Assembly (NCBI GenBank): GCA_042408665.1
Contig: JBHOQW010000235.1
Coordinates: 1-64,000, forward strand
DNA length: 64,000 nucleotides
From: CAUJGQ01 sp042408665
GTDB lineage: Bacteria > Chloroflexota > Dehalococcoidia > CAUJGQ01
Reading direction: 5' to 3'
A model generated the notes under the pieces. It was not told the DNA's origin and made no database searches. It was given only the letters and a program-made list of their open reading frames with translations. Below, piece after piece: positions 1-8,468 of the stretch. Every line of letters starts with the position of its first letter. Within the stretch, counting starts at the first letter, position 1. A program made the position numbers and the translations under genes.

Positions 1-1244
1 ATGATCCACTTATAGCTGGTCAGCTCCCGCAGGCCGAGCGGACCACGCGCGTGCATTTTCTGGGTGGAGATGCCGACCTCCGCACCCAGACCGAACTGCG
101 CGCCGTCTGTAAACTGCGTGCTGGCGTTGACGTACACGGCCGCGGCGTCGACCTCGTTCAGGAAGCGCTGGGCCTTGCTGTAGCTCTCGGTAACGATCGC
201 TTCGGAGTGGCCGGAGCCGTAGCGCTCGATATGCGCCAGCGCCCCCTCGATCCCATCCACCACCTTCACCGCGGCGATCAGGGCCAGGAACTCCTTGCCC
301 CAGTCGTCCTCGCGTGCCGGGGTGACGGCGTACCCTGCGGCGCGCAGGATCGCCTCGGCCTCCGGGTCGCAGCGCAGCTCCACCCCGCGCGCCGTGAGCG
401 CCGCCGCCACCGTAGGCAGGAACCGCGGCGCCACCGCGCGGGCCACCAGCAGCGTGTCCAGGGCGTTGCAGATGCTGTAGCGGCGGCATTTGGCGTTGAC
501 AACGATGTTTACCGCCATGTCCAGGTCGGCGCTGTCGTCCACGTAGGTGTGACAGACGCCGATGCCGCCGGCCACCACCGGCATCGTCGCCTCCTCGTAG
601 ACGCGACGGATGAGGTCGGCGCCGCCGCGCGGCACCATCAGGTCGATCACGTCGCGCATGCGCAGCATCTCGCCCACCAGCGCCCGGTCAGTGCTCTCGA
701 TCACCTGGATCGCGTCCACCGGCAGGCCGGTGGTGGCGGCGGCGTCGCGCAGCAGGCGGCCCAGCGCCAGGTTGGAGCGGCGCGCCTCCTTACCGCCGCG
801 CAGGATGACGGCGTTGCCGGCCTTCACGCACAGGACGGCGATATCCACCGTCACGTTCGGCCGGCTCTCGTAGATGGTGCCGATCACCCCCAGCGGCACC
901 CGCTTGCGCCCGATCTGGAGGCCGTTGGGCAGGGTGCGCATATCGAACACCTCGCCCACCGGGTCTGGCAGCGCCGCCACCGCGCGCACGTCGGCGGCCA
1001 TGGCGGCCAACCGCTCCGGGGTGAGCAGCAAGCGGTCGAGCATAGCCTCGCTCAGGCCGCCGTCCCGCGCCTCGGCGTAGTCGGCGCGGTTGGCCTCCAG
1101 CACGGCCGCCTGCTCCTCCTCCAGGGCCCGCGCCACGGCGTGCAGCCAGGCGTTCTTAACGGCGGTGGAGAGGCGGGCGAGCTGCCGGGAGGCGGCCCTG
1201 GCCGCGGCACCCTTCTGTGCCAGCTCGGAGACGGTGGCGGTCAT
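1..1244 (-). CDS. proA: Gamma-glutamyl phosphate reductase (ProA), C-terminus cut by window edge
   Basis: NADPH-dependent reduction of gamma-glutamyl phosphate to glutamate semialdehyde, second step of proline synthesis, cytoplasmic. The minus-strand reading frame opens at ATG 1244 (MTATVSELAQKG) and stays open to base 3, giving about 414 residues; only the last few are missing because the read ends in LRELTSYKW, the family's typical C-terminal motif. Family signatures seen include the TIYESRPNVT segment, the glycine-rich VILRGGKEARRSN stretch and the catalytic cysteine in SICNALDTLL. It lies 90 bases downstream of proB on the same strand, the usual proBA order, and probably shares its promoter. 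Identification is firm. Confidence 0.96.
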   Translation of the reverse strand, partial: MTATVSELAQKGAAARAASRQLARLSTAVKNAWLHAVARALEEEQAAVLEANRADYAEARDGGLSEAMLDRLLLTPERLAAMAADVRAVAALPDPVGEVFDMRTLPNGLQIGRKRVPLGVIGTIYESRPNVTVDIAVLCVKAGNAVILRGGKEARRSNLALGRLLRDAAATTGLPVDAIQVIESTDRALVGEMLRMRDVIDLMVPRGGADLIRRVYEEATMPVVAGGIGVCHTYVDDSADLDMAVNIVVNAKCRRYSICNALDTLLVARAVAPRFLPTVAAALTARGVELRCDPEAEAILRAAGYAVTPAREDDWGKEFLALIAAVKVVDGIEGALAHIERYGSGHSEAIVTESYSKAQRFLNEVDAAAVYVNASTQFTDGAQFGLGAEVGISTQKMHARGPLGLRELTSYKWI

Positions 1245-1334
1245 GCATGCGCTCCTGCGGGTATCACGGATGGCGGTTAGTGCCAGTATAGCCGGAGTGC
1301 GCCTATTGGTCCCCTATCGTCCGCGGTGCCGGCC

Positions 1335-2492
1335 TTACAACAGCACCAGATTGTTGCGGTGCACCACCTCAGCGCCGTAGGCGTAGCCGAGGATGTCGAC
1401 GATGCGGTCGGAACGGTGGCCCTTGATGCGGTTGATGTCGGCGTCGCTGTAGTTGGCGATGCCGTAGGCGATACGCTCGCCGGCCGCGTTAGCGATGGTG
1501 ACGATGTCACCGCGCTGGAACGGGCCGCTGGCGCTCACCACCCCGGCCGGCAGCAGGCTCGTGCCCTGCTCGCGCAGGGCACGCTCGGCACCGGCGTCCA
1601 CCACGATGCAGCCGCGCGCCGCCAGGCCGGAGCGCATCCACCGCTTGCGGCTCTCCAGACGGTCCACGGTGGCGGGAAAGAGCGTGCCCAGGGCCTCGCC
1701 CGCCACGATCCGGTTGAGCACGTGGGGCGTATGCCCGTTGGTGATCACCACATCCGTGCCGGAGGCGCAGGCCAGGCGCGCGGCCTGGAGCTTGGTTTTC
1801 ATGCCGCCCCGGCTGCGCGGGCTGCGCGTCCCGCCCGCCAGGCGTTCGATCGCCTCGTCGATGCGGTCCACGCGTGGGATCAGGCGGGCCGTCGGGTCGA
1901 CGGCCGGATCGGCGGTGTAGAGCCCATCGGTGTTGGTGAGGATGACCAGCAGATCGGCCTCGATCAGGTTGGCCACCAGGGCCGCCAGGTGGTCGTTCTC
2001 ACCGATCTTGGCCTCCGCCACTTCGTCCAACGAGACGACGTCGTTCTCGTTGATAATGGGCACGACACCCATTTCCAGCATGCCCAGCAGGGTGTTGCGG
2101 ACGTTCAGGTAGCCCTCGCGGTCGGCGATATCACCCTTGGTGAGCAACACCTGCGCCACAACCAGGTCGTGCCAGCTAAAGAGCTGGTCATAGGAGTGCA
2201 TGAGATGGCTCTGGCCGACGGCGGCCAGGATCTGGCGGAAGGGGACATCACGGCGGCGGTTGGCCACGCCCAGTCGGTGGCGCCCGGCGGCGATGGCGCC
2301 GGAGGTCACGACCGCCACCTGGATGCCCTGGCGCAACAGCCGCGCCACCTGGCCGACCAAGGCGGCCATCACTTCGAGGTCCAGCCGGTCGGTGCCGGCC
2401 GTGAGCAGGTTCGTGCCGAATTTGGCCACGACCCGGCGGCACGCCCGCCGTGCGGCCGGCGCCGCCTCCTGCCATCCGTCCTGCGTGGTCAT
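1335..2492 (-). CDS. proB: Glutamate 5-kinase (ProB) with PUA domain
   Basis: Phosphorylates glutamate to gamma-glutamyl phosphate, the first and feedback-controlled step of proline synthesis. The 385-residue product has the amino-acid-kinase fold at about residues 15-265 (VAKFGTNLLT near the start, IINENDVVSLDEV and the ILTNTDGLYT loop) followed by a PUA domain at about 290-370 (GCIVVDAGAERAL, FQRGDIVTIAN). Length is normal for the two-domain bacterial enzyme. ATG 2492 begins MTTQDGWQEA; a short N-terminal extension precedes the kinase core, so a later start is possible. Divergent from the YihY gene; proA follows on the same strand. Confidence 0.96.
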   Translation of the reverse strand: MTTQDGWQEAAPAARRACRRVVAKFGTNLLTAGTDRLDLEVMAALVGQVARLLRQGIQVAVVTSGAIAAGRHRLGVANRRRDVPFRQILAAVGQSHLMHSYDQLFSWHDLVVAQVLLTKGDIADREGYLNVRNTLLGMLEMGVVPIINENDVVSLDEVAEAKIGENDHLAALVANLIEADLLVILTNTDGLYTADPAVDPTARLIPRVDRIDEAIERLAGGTRSPRSRGGMKTKLQAARLACASGTDVVITNGHTPHVLNRIVAGEALGTLFPATVDRLESRKRWMRSGLAARGCIVVDAGAERALREQGTSLLPAGVVSASGPFQRGDIVTIANAAGERIAYGIANYSDADINRIKGHRSDRIVDILGYAYGAEVVHRNNLVLL

Positions 2493-2541
2493 GCGGGTGA
2501 TCTTTCGCGCCGGCGGTTGTCGGGTGAGGCCGTCCGCGTCG

Positions 2542-2571
2542 AGTCTAACAGGCTCCCGGCGACGCGGTCCA
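2542..2571 (-). promoter_or_regulatory. Candidate promoter for proBA
   Basis: On the minus strand a TGGACC box (2566-2571) is followed after 18 bases by TAGACT (2542-2547), four of six and good matches to the -35 and -10 consensus. It sits 50 bases before the proB start in the divergent gap with the YihY gene. Sequence inference only. Confidence 0.4.
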
Positions 2572-2715
2572 GGCAGCCGGGCTGTTGCGACGGCATTCCG
2601 CTGCTGGGCGCCGGGCCGGCCCTACACCGCCGGCAGGATGGTGAACCGTCGGTGGGGCGGTAGCATGAAGGCACATCGAATGAGCGGTGTGGGCCGCAGC
2701 CGGGGAGAAAGCGGT

Positions 2716-3735
2716 ATGAAGCGGTGGACCTTTATGCTGACGCGGGCTGCCAAGGTGTACAGTGCGGAGCACTGCTCCAGTTTCGCCGCCGCTATCGCCT
2801 ACTACGCCCTGCTCGCCCTGTTCCCGCTGGCGGTGTTCGCCGTTTCCTTGGCCGGCTACCTGCTACGCGGCGACCCCCAGGCACAAGAGCGAATCGTCAA
2901 CCTGATCATGGACAACCTACCGCTGGACAGCCAGAGCGGGCGCCAGCAGCTCCATGACCAGCTTGCCGCTGTCACCCAGGGACGGGTGGGCCTCGGCCTG
3001 CTGGGTCTGCTCGGCACGGCGTATTCCGCCAGCGCCCTGTTCGGCGCCGTCCGCATCGCGCTCAGCGCCGTCTTCAACGTGCAGCGGCCGCGGCCGCTGG
3101 TGCAGGGGAAGCTTCTTGATCTCGGCATGACCCTTGCGCTCGGCCTGTTGCTCTTCCTCTCCCTGGGTCTGACCGCGGTGGTGACGGTTGTCCTACGCCT
3201 AGCGCAGGACCTGTTCGGCGGCCTTGCGCCCCTCATGAGCGTGCTCGTCACCATTGGGCAGTTCCTGGTCGTGCCGGCGGTGACGGCCGTGATCTGCCTG
3301 ATTCTGTACACCGTGGTCCCGCGCGCCGGGGTGCGGTGGCGCGACGCCGTGCCCGGCGCCGTGCTGGCGGCGGTGGCGTTCGAGGTGCTGAAACTGGGGT
3401 TTGCCCAGTACGTCGCCCACTTCGGCAACTTCGACGCCGTGTACGGCGCGCTCGGGTTTGTGATTGTGTTCCTGCTCTTCGCCTACCTCAGCGCCCAGAT
3501 CGTGCTGTTCGGTGCCACGGTGACGCGCGCTTACAGCGAGGTGCAAGCAGGCATCGTAACGCCGGCTCAACCGACCGTGCCAAAACGCCCGGCGGGCCTG
3601 GCGGAGCGCGTGGCGGCGATTGTCAAAGGGCTGTTCGTCACCCCGGAGCCGCACCACGCGGAGCCTCCACCGTCTCCGCCCACCGGACCGAGCGAACCGC
3701 GCGCCGATGAACAGGCGCGGGCTGGGCCGCGCTGA
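2716..3735 (+). CDS. YihY/virulence factor BrkB family membrane protein
   Basis: A 339-residue integral membrane protein of the YihY/BrkB family, whose molecular function is not established (the old RNase BN assignment is wrong). The N-terminus has the family's SSFAAAIAYYALLALFPL motif in the first membrane segment, and five further hydrophobic segments follow (about residues 95-125, 135-165, 180-205, 215-235, 245-275). The last 70 residues are a hydrophilic Pro/Glu-rich tail. ATG 2716 is chosen because GGGGAG lies nine bases upstream; an in-frame ATG at 2680 lacks such a site. Monocistronic and divergent from proB. Confidence 0.88.
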   Translation: MKRWTFMLTRAAKVYSAEHCSSFAAAIAYYALLALFPLAVFAVSLAGYLLRGDPQAQERIVNLIMDNLPLDSQSGRQQLHDQLAAVTQGRVGLGLLGLLGTAYSASALFGAVRIALSAVFNVQRPRPLVQGKLLDLGMTLALGLLLFLSLGLTAVVTVVLRLAQDLFGGLAPLMSVLVTIGQFLVVPAVTAVICLILYTVVPRAGVRWRDAVPGAVLAAVAFEVLKLGFAQYVAHFGNFDAVYGALGFVIVFLLFAYLSAQIVLFGATVTRAYSEVQAGIVTPAQPTVPKRPAGLAERVAAIVKGLFVTPEPHHAEPPPSPPTGPSEPRADEQARAGPR

Positions 3736-3936
3736 GTCGGGTTGCGCCGCGTCACCGGCTTCGGTGCTCCAGACCGGCATGTTGACCGTTGGGGCAGACG
3801 GCAATCGCGGCCCGTCTCCATCGGGTGTTTAGGCCGGGTGTTTATGGCGTTGGACCGTGAGGCTGCTACAATCGGGCCGGTAGGCGCGGTTGTCCTGGAG
3901 CGGTGTTGGCCCAGAGGGCCGAGCCTGGGGGGCGGG

Positions 3937-4152
3937 GTGAACCAGCGATTGGCTGCGGATTGCCGGTATCTGCGGCGGACGATCGACACCACGCGGGCGG
4001 ACGGGCCGCTGGTTTGCCTCTGCCAGCACCCGGTGCGTGCCGGTCTGGACTGCGTCGGTCCTTTCCTGGAGGACCTGCCCACCCGCTGCGGCCTGTGGGA
4101 GGGCACGCGGTTGTCGCCGGCCGAGGTCGGCGGGCCGCCGGGGAAGGGGTAG
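3937..4152 (+). CDS. Small cysteine-containing hypothetical protein
   Basis: A 71-residue frame starting at GTG 3937 directly after a G-rich ribosome-binding stretch. The product begins MNQRLAADCRYLRRT and contains four cysteines, including CLCQHPVRAG and a later DC and RC, which could bind metal. I do not recognise a family. An upstream TACAAT box (3867-3872) could serve as a -10 element, but no good -35 is visible. Codon third positions are GC-rich as in neighbouring genes. It could be a chance frame; the compact cysteine pattern and start context favour a real mini-protein. Confidence 0.4.
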   Translation: MNQRLAADCRYLRRTIDTTRADGPLVCLCQHPVRAGLDCVGPFLEDLPTRCGLWEGTRLSPAEVGGPPGKG

Positions 4153-4233
4153 CGCGACGTTCGCACCGGTCGCTTCGCGTGGCTCGACTTGTGTTCGATG
4201 GGTGGTCGAGGGACGCCCACAAGGGCAGGTGCT

Positions 4234-4683
4234 GTGGCAAGCGGTGGACTGGATAACGATTTCCCGGTAAATGTGGACGAGATCCTCGAGGTGATCCGCA
4301 CCGCTGAGGTGCTGATCTTTCGCTTTCTCATCGTGCCACAACGCCTGTTGGTAGACCCGCGCCACACGGCGTCCGAGGGGCCGCTGGTCAAGGTTGTGCC
4401 GCCGGCCGGATCGGCGGAGGAACGCTTCCGCTCCCTCAAGCAGTTGCGCCCGTCCTTCGCTTTGCCGGAACGCATCACCGTGATCCACTGGCCGAAGCTC
4501 ATCGGACGGCTGGAGGAGTCCGGTGTATGGGCCGGCATCGAGCAGCGCATCGCCGAGGCCGGTTTCCCGCAGTCGGTGACGGTCGCCACCCAGGCCCTCA
4601 AAGAGCTCAAGCGGCTGGAGCAGCGAGAGGCGCAACGTGCCGTGCAGGGCGAGGGATACCAGACCCTTTGGGAGCGCGTATGA
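4234..4683 (+). CDS. Conserved-looking hypothetical protein coupled to a zincin
   Basis: About 149 residues from GTG 4234 (alternative GTG 4273 or ATG 4189). The sequence has the look of a real soluble protein: VDEILEVIRTAEVLIFRFL, a hydrophobic-strand RLLVDPRHT, and an amphipathic C-terminal helix rich in Arg/Glu (LKELKRLEQREAQRA). No catalytic motif or signal peptide is visible and I do not recognise the family. Its stop overlaps the next gene's start as ATGA at 4680-4683, so it is translationally coupled to the zincin-like metallopeptidase and may act with it. Start position is uncertain. Confidence 0.65.
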   Translation: MASGGLDNDFPVNVDEILEVIRTAEVLIFRFLIVPQRLLVDPRHTASEGPLVKVVPPAGSAEERFRSLKQLRPSFALPERITVIHWPKLIGRLEESGVWAGIEQRIAEAGFPQSVTVATQALKELKRLEQREAQRAVQGEGYQTLWERV

Positions 4684-5054
4684 TCCCGCGAGCCCGCTTC
4701 GAGCGGCTGGTGCGGCGCGCACTGGACGGGTTGCCGCCCGAGTTCCGCGCCCGGCTGGAGAACGTAGACGTGATCGTCGAGCGGCGCCCGCGACGAGAGC
4801 ATCTGCGCGCGGCTGGCGTGCCACCGGGCGAGACGCTGCTCGGCCTCTACGTGGGCACGCCGCTCACCGAGCGAAGCAGCGAGACGTACCACCTGACGCT
4901 GCCGGACCGCATCTACATCTTCCAGGAGCCAATCGAGCGCCTGTGCGGCACGGCCCAGGAGGTGGTGCGTGAGGTGCGCCGCACGGTGATGCACGAGCTG
5001 GCGCACCATTTCGGCATCACCGACGATCGCCTGGCGCAACTGGGGCTGGACTGA
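4680..5054 (+). CDS. Minimal zincin-like metallopeptidase family protein
   Basis: A 124-residue protein of the short zincin family (formerly DUF1025, Zincin_1). The defining HELAHHFGITDD near the C-terminus supplies HExxH plus a third ligand region; the N-terminal part carries the family's LENVDVIVERRP and LGLYVGTPLTER strands. No signal peptide, so cytoplasmic. Substrate unknown for the family. It is the second gene of a two-gene unit, start overlapping the preceding stop by four bases, and is followed at once by a GC hairpin that may end the transcript. Confidence 0.88.
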   Translation: MIPRARFERLVRRALDGLPPEFRARLENVDVIVERRPRREHLRAAGVPPGETLLGLYVGTPLTERSSETYHLTLPDRIYIFQEPIERLCGTAQEVVREVRRTVMHELAHHFGITDDRLAQLGLD

Positions 5055-5060
5055 TCGAGT

Positions 5061-5076
5061 GCGGGGCACGCCCCGC
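5061..5076 (+). terminator. Short GC hairpin after the zincin gene
   Basis: GCGGGG and CCCCGC are separated by four bases, seven bases after the zincin stop codon. No T-run follows, so termination is inferred, not certain. purK starts 35 bases later. Confidence 0.4.
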
Positions 5077-5111
5077 GCTTCAACCCCTGTCACGACAAGC
5101 AGAGAGGACGC

Positions 5112-6281
5112 ATGAGTGGATCACCGCTTGCGGTGCCGCGGGTCGGCATCGTTGGTGCGGGCCAGCTTGCCCGCATGACCCTGCAGGCCGGCATCTCGCT
5201 GGGGTTGACGGTGCGCGTGCTGGCCAATAGCCCGGACGAGAGCGCCGCGCTGGTCTCGCCCGCCGTCTCCCTCGGTGCACCTTCGTCGATTGACGCCCTT
5301 ACCGCCTTCGCCGAGCAGTGCGATGTGGTGACCTTCGATCATGAGCTGGTCGACGCGGCGCTGCTTCGCCGGCTGGAGGCGGCCGGGCATGTGCTGCGCC
5401 CGTCGGCCGCAACGATGGCCGTTGGTCAGGATAAGCTCTTCCAGCGGCGGGAGGCCGAGGCGCTCGGGCTGCCCATTCCTCCCTACCGGCACGTGTGTGG
5501 CGCCGGAGAGATCGTAACCTTCGCCGAGGAGCACGGCTGGCCGGTGGTGCTCAAGGCGCGGCGCGGCGGCTACGACGGGCGCGGCGTGTGGGTTGTGACC
5601 GACGCCGTCGAGGCGGAACGGGTGGCCCTGCAGGCTCGGGCCCGTGGCCTGTACCTGCTGGCCGAGCGGTGGGTGCCCATCGAACGGGAGCTGGCGGTGC
5701 TTGTCGCCCGCCGGCCCAGCGGGCAGATGGTCGTCTACCCGGTGGTGGAGACCGTTCAGATCGACGGGATCTGCCACGAGGTGCTGGCGCCGGCGCCCGT
5801 ATCCCCGGCCCTGGCCGAGGAGGTGCGCGTCATCGCCTGTCGGCTGGCCACGGCCCTGGACGTGGCGGGCATTCTCGCCGTGGAGCTGTTCGTGTCGGAC
5901 GGCAAGCCACTGGTCAACGAGCTGGCCGTGCGGCCGCACAACACGGGGCACTATTCCATCGAAGCCTGCGCCACTTCGCAGTTCGAGAACCACCTGCGCG
6001 GCGTGCTGGACTGGCCGCTGGGTGAGCCGGCGATGGTCGTGCCGGCGGCCGTCATGGTCAATGTGCTCGGCCGCCCGGAGACCGGCGACCCGGCGGCGCG
6101 CCTGCCGGCGGCCCTGGCCGTCGAGGGTGTGCGGGTGCACCTGTACGCCAAGGCGTCCCGTCCCGGCCGCAAGATCGGGCACGTGACCGCGGTGGGGGCA
6201 AACCCGGCCGAGGTGCGGGCGCGAGCGCGACGGGCGGCGGCGCTCCTGGCCGGTGGGGCAGCGTTTGAGGATGAGCCATGA
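5112..6281 (+). CDS. purK: 5-(carboxyamino)imidazole ribonucleotide synthase (PurK)
   Basis: ATP-dependent carboxylation of aminoimidazole ribonucleotide to N5-CAIR in purine synthesis. The 389-residue ATP-grasp enzyme shows the family's N-terminal GIVGAGQLARM, the ATP-binding VVLKARRGGYDGRGV, and the C-terminal metal and substrate region with VNELAVRPHNTGHYSIEAC. Ribosome-binding site AGAGAGG lies just before ATG 5112. It overlaps purE by four bases (ATGA), the usual coupling of the two enzymes that act in sequence. Length and motifs are normal. Confidence 0.97.
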   Translation: MSGSPLAVPRVGIVGAGQLARMTLQAGISLGLTVRVLANSPDESAALVSPAVSLGAPSSIDALTAFAEQCDVVTFDHELVDAALLRRLEAAGHVLRPSAATMAVGQDKLFQRREAEALGLPIPPYRHVCGAGEIVTFAEEHGWPVVLKARRGGYDGRGVWVVTDAVEAERVALQARARGLYLLAERWVPIERELAVLVARRPSGQMVVYPVVETVQIDGICHEVLAPAPVSPALAEEVRVIACRLATALDVAGILAVELFVSDGKPLVNELAVRPHNTGHYSIEACATSQFENHLRGVLDWPLGEPAMVVPAAVMVNVLGRPETGDPAARLPAALAVEGVRVHLYAKASRPGRKIGHVTAVGANPAEVRARARRAAALLAGGAAFEDEP

Positions 6282-6799
6282 ACGAGCCGCGACGCGCGCC
6301 GTTGGTCGGCGTGATCATGGGCAGCGATTCGGACCTGAGCGTGATGCGCGCCGCCGCTGAGGCGCTGGACGAGTTTGATGTGCCCTACGAGGTGCGGGTG
6401 GTTTCGGCGCATCGCACCCCACATGAGATGCTGGAGTACGCGCGCACGGCGGCAACGCGCGGCCTGCGCGTGATCATCGCCGGCGCCGGCGGCGCGGCCC
6501 ACCTGCCCGGCATGGTGGCGAGCGCCACTCCCCTGCCGGTGATCGGGGTGCCGGTGCCGCTGCAGCACCTCGGAGGGCTGGACTCCCTGCTCTCCATCGT
6601 GCAGATGCCGGCCGGTGTACCGGTGGCCACGGTGGCCATCGGCAACGCCCGCAACGCCGGCCTGCTGGCGGTGCGCATCCTCGCCGCCGCCGATCCCGGC
6701 CTGCGCGAGCGCATGGAGCAATTTCAGGAGCGCCTGCGCGCGGTGGTGCGAGACAAGGACGCGGCGGTGCGGGCTCAGTTCCCCGTGGTGCCCGCCTGA
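6278..6799 (+). CDS. purE: 5-(carboxyamino)imidazole ribonucleotide mutase (PurE, class I)
   Basis: Rearranges N5-CAIR from PurK to CAIR. The 173-residue product has all class I signatures: VGVIMGSDSDL at the phosphate site, RVVSAHRTPHEM with the catalytic histidine, the AGAGGAAHLPGMVA loop, and GNARNAGLLAVRILA near the C-terminus. Start ATG 6278 overlaps the purK stop. Presence of PurK beside it fits the bacterial two-step route. Confidence 0.97.
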   Translation: MNEPRRAPLVGVIMGSDSDLSVMRAAAEALDEFDVPYEVRVVSAHRTPHEMLEYARTAATRGLRVIIAGAGGAAHLPGMVASATPLPVIGVPVPLQHLGGLDSLLSIVQMPAGVPVATVAIGNARNAGLLAVRILAAADPGLRERMEQFQERLRAVVRDKDAAVRAQFPVVPA

Positions 6800-6968
6800 T
6801 GTGTCCCGCAGCCTCGTGATGAGGCGGGTGGCGGTGGGGTGCGGTGGTGCCGAACAGGGGGCATGGTCCGGTCGTGTTATTGATGGGGCGCGACGTGGGG
6901 GCGTAGTCTGAAAGCTGGGCACGGCCTGCGCGCGAACCCGTGGCGCGGGCATGCGGGAGGGTCCCGCT

Positions 6969-7148
6969 ATGATCATCGTTAAGACGCTGTGTGCCGGGTG
7001 CGGACGCGAGATCGCGGCGGAGGAGGCCTTCGTCAAGGACGGCGTGCCGTACTGTTGCGAGAGCTGTGCCGAGAACGGACAGTGCGAGCGCAGTTGCGGC
7101 AGCGATATCGTCACCGAAGAGCCGCCGGCGACGGACCCATGCCTGTGA
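6969..7148 (+). CDS. Small cysteine-rich, metallothionein-like or zinc-ribbon protein
   Basis: A 59-residue protein with nine cysteines spaced as CxxC, CCxxC and CxxxC (LCAGCGREI, PYCCESCAE, QCERSCG), plus acidic residues; the arrangement resembles small bacterial metallothionein-like or zinc-ribbon proteins. It probably binds zinc or another thiophilic metal; no enzyme motif is present. GGGAGG is eight bases before ATG 6969. Its last ten bases overlap the start of the polymerase-domain gene, implying coupled translation. The preceding 169 bases hold no other recognisable gene. Confidence 0.7.
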   Translation: MIIVKTLCAGCGREIAAEEAFVKDGVPYCCESCAENGQCERSCGSDIVTEEPPATDPCL

Positions 7149-8047
7149 ACCGCCCCGCCGCGGCCGATGCCGCTCCCTCTCGGCCGGTGATGATCACCCA
7201 CCCGGACCGGGTGCTCTGGCCCGAGGACGGTCTTACTAAGGGTGATCTGATCGCCTATTACCGGGCACTGGCGCCGGTCATCCTACCGCACGTGCGCGAT
7301 CGGCCGCTGGTGATGCGCCCCTTCCCCAGGGGCATCCACGCCCCGGCCTACTACCGCCAGACGCTGCCCAGATCTGCCCCCGTCTGGCTGCCGCGCTTCC
7401 GGCATGTGGCCAAGGCGGACCGGCGCGTCAACGAGATGCCGGTGATCGACGATCTCTCCGTCCTGCTCTGGCTGGCCAACCAGGCGGCCATCGAGATTCA
7501 TCCTTGGTTGTCCCGCATTGACCGACCGGAGCAGCCGGACTTCGTGGTGTTTGATCTGGACATCGAGCGGCCGGAGCGCTTTCCGGTCGCGCTGCGGACG
7601 GCGTTGCTCCTGCGCGATGCGCTCGAGCGCCAGGGGCTGCGTTGCTATGCCAAGACCTCGGGCGGGGACGGGGTGCACGTGTACGTGCCCATCGCGCGGG
7701 GGCCGCGTTATGAGGAGACCCGTGCCTGGGCGCAGTCGGTGGCAGGGGCGCTGGCGCGGGCGCATCCCGACCTGGTCACCACCCGTCTGCGTCGCGGTGG
7801 CCGGGAAGACGCGGTGCTGGTGGACTACGCCCAGAACGCCCTCGGCCGGACAACGGTGGCCGTGTACAGTGTGCGCCCCCGGCCCGGTGCCCCGGTGTCT
7901 ACCCCGCTGACCTGGGACGAGGTAGCCGCCGGCGCCGTTCGGCCCGGCGACTTTACCATGCGCACCGTGCCGGAGCGGGTGCAGCGCCTCGGCGACCTGT
8001 TCGCGCCGGTGCTGGCGGGTGGGCAGCGGTTGCCCGCGCCGCTGTAG
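7139..8047 (+). CDS. Stand-alone LigD-type polymerase/primase domain protein
   Basis: A 302-residue protein matching only the polymerase domain of LigD, an archaeo-eukaryotic-primase-like enzyme that adds ribo- or deoxyribonucleotides during non-homologous end joining and related gap repair. It begins with the typical ITHPDRVLWPEDGLTKGDL, followed by PLVMRPFPRGI. Catalytic metal ligands are visible as D139 and D141 (FDLDIE) and D229 (VLVDYAQN), with H180 in GGDGVHVYVP. No ligase or phosphoesterase domain is attached and no ku gene is in the window. Start ATG 7139 overlaps the Cys-rich mini-protein gene by ten bases. The activity on DNA ends is inferred from the family. Confidence 0.9.
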   Translation: MPVNRPAAADAAPSRPVMITHPDRVLWPEDGLTKGDLIAYYRALAPVILPHVRDRPLVMRPFPRGIHAPAYYRQTLPRSAPVWLPRFRHVAKADRRVNEMPVIDDLSVLLWLANQAAIEIHPWLSRIDRPEQPDFVVFDLDIERPERFPVALRTALLLRDALERQGLRCYAKTSGGDGVHVYVPIARGPRYEETRAWAQSVAGALARAHPDLVTTRLRRGGREDAVLVDYAQNALGRTTVAVYSVRPRPGAPVSTPLTWDEVAAGAVRPGDFTMRTVPERVQRLGDLFAPVLAGGQRLPAPL

Positions 8048-8107
8048 CGGCTGGCAGGCCGTTCGATACCTGAACAAGAAGCCATCGACCAGAGGGGGGT
8101 TGGCGCG

Positions 8108-8293
8108 ATGTGCCTGACCTGCGGTTGCCGCGAGTGGGATAACGATCACGGTGATCCCAAGAACATCACCTATCGCCGCCTCCTGGACGCGGCTGAGGCC
8201 GGCGGGGTGACCGTCCAGGAGGCGGTAGAGCATTTGCGGCAGGGGGTGCGTGCCATCCTGGCGGGAGAGCGATCCCACGCCAAGGCCAAGTGA
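8108..8293 (+). CDS. Small hypothetical protein with N-terminal CxxCGC motif
   Basis: A 61-residue product that starts MCLTCGCREWDNDHGDPKN, a cysteine and histidine cluster suggestive of metal binding, followed by one amphipathic helix (LLDAAEAGGVTVQEAVEHL). GAGGGGGG lies ten bases before ATG 8108. I recall similar short proteins in high-GC bacteria but no function. The following 175 bases up to the convergent dehydrogenase gene hold nothing I recognise. Confidence 0.65.
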   Translation: MCLTCGCREWDNDHGDPKNITYRRLLDAAEAGGVTVQEAVEHLRQGVRAILAGERSHAKAK

Positions 8294-8468
8294 CCGCCGC
8301 ATCCGTCCATGGCCCCGCCCTTCCGGATGGCGACTGCCCGATGCCGGCGCAGCCGCCGAGCGGTGGCTAGGCTGCGTGCTGTCCCGCGCCGAAGGCGGGA
8401 TTCGGTACCAGGGATGCAGCAGGTCGACGGCCGACGGCAAGGGGCTGCGCTTGGCGGGGTGATCCCGC

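Noticed and set aside
51..1280. Long open frame antisense to proA (409 residues)
   Set aside because: It is opposite a clear enzyme gene; GC-rich third positions keep stop codons rare in shadow frames. No domain is recognisable. The same applies to the frame at 1326-2663 against proB and many others.
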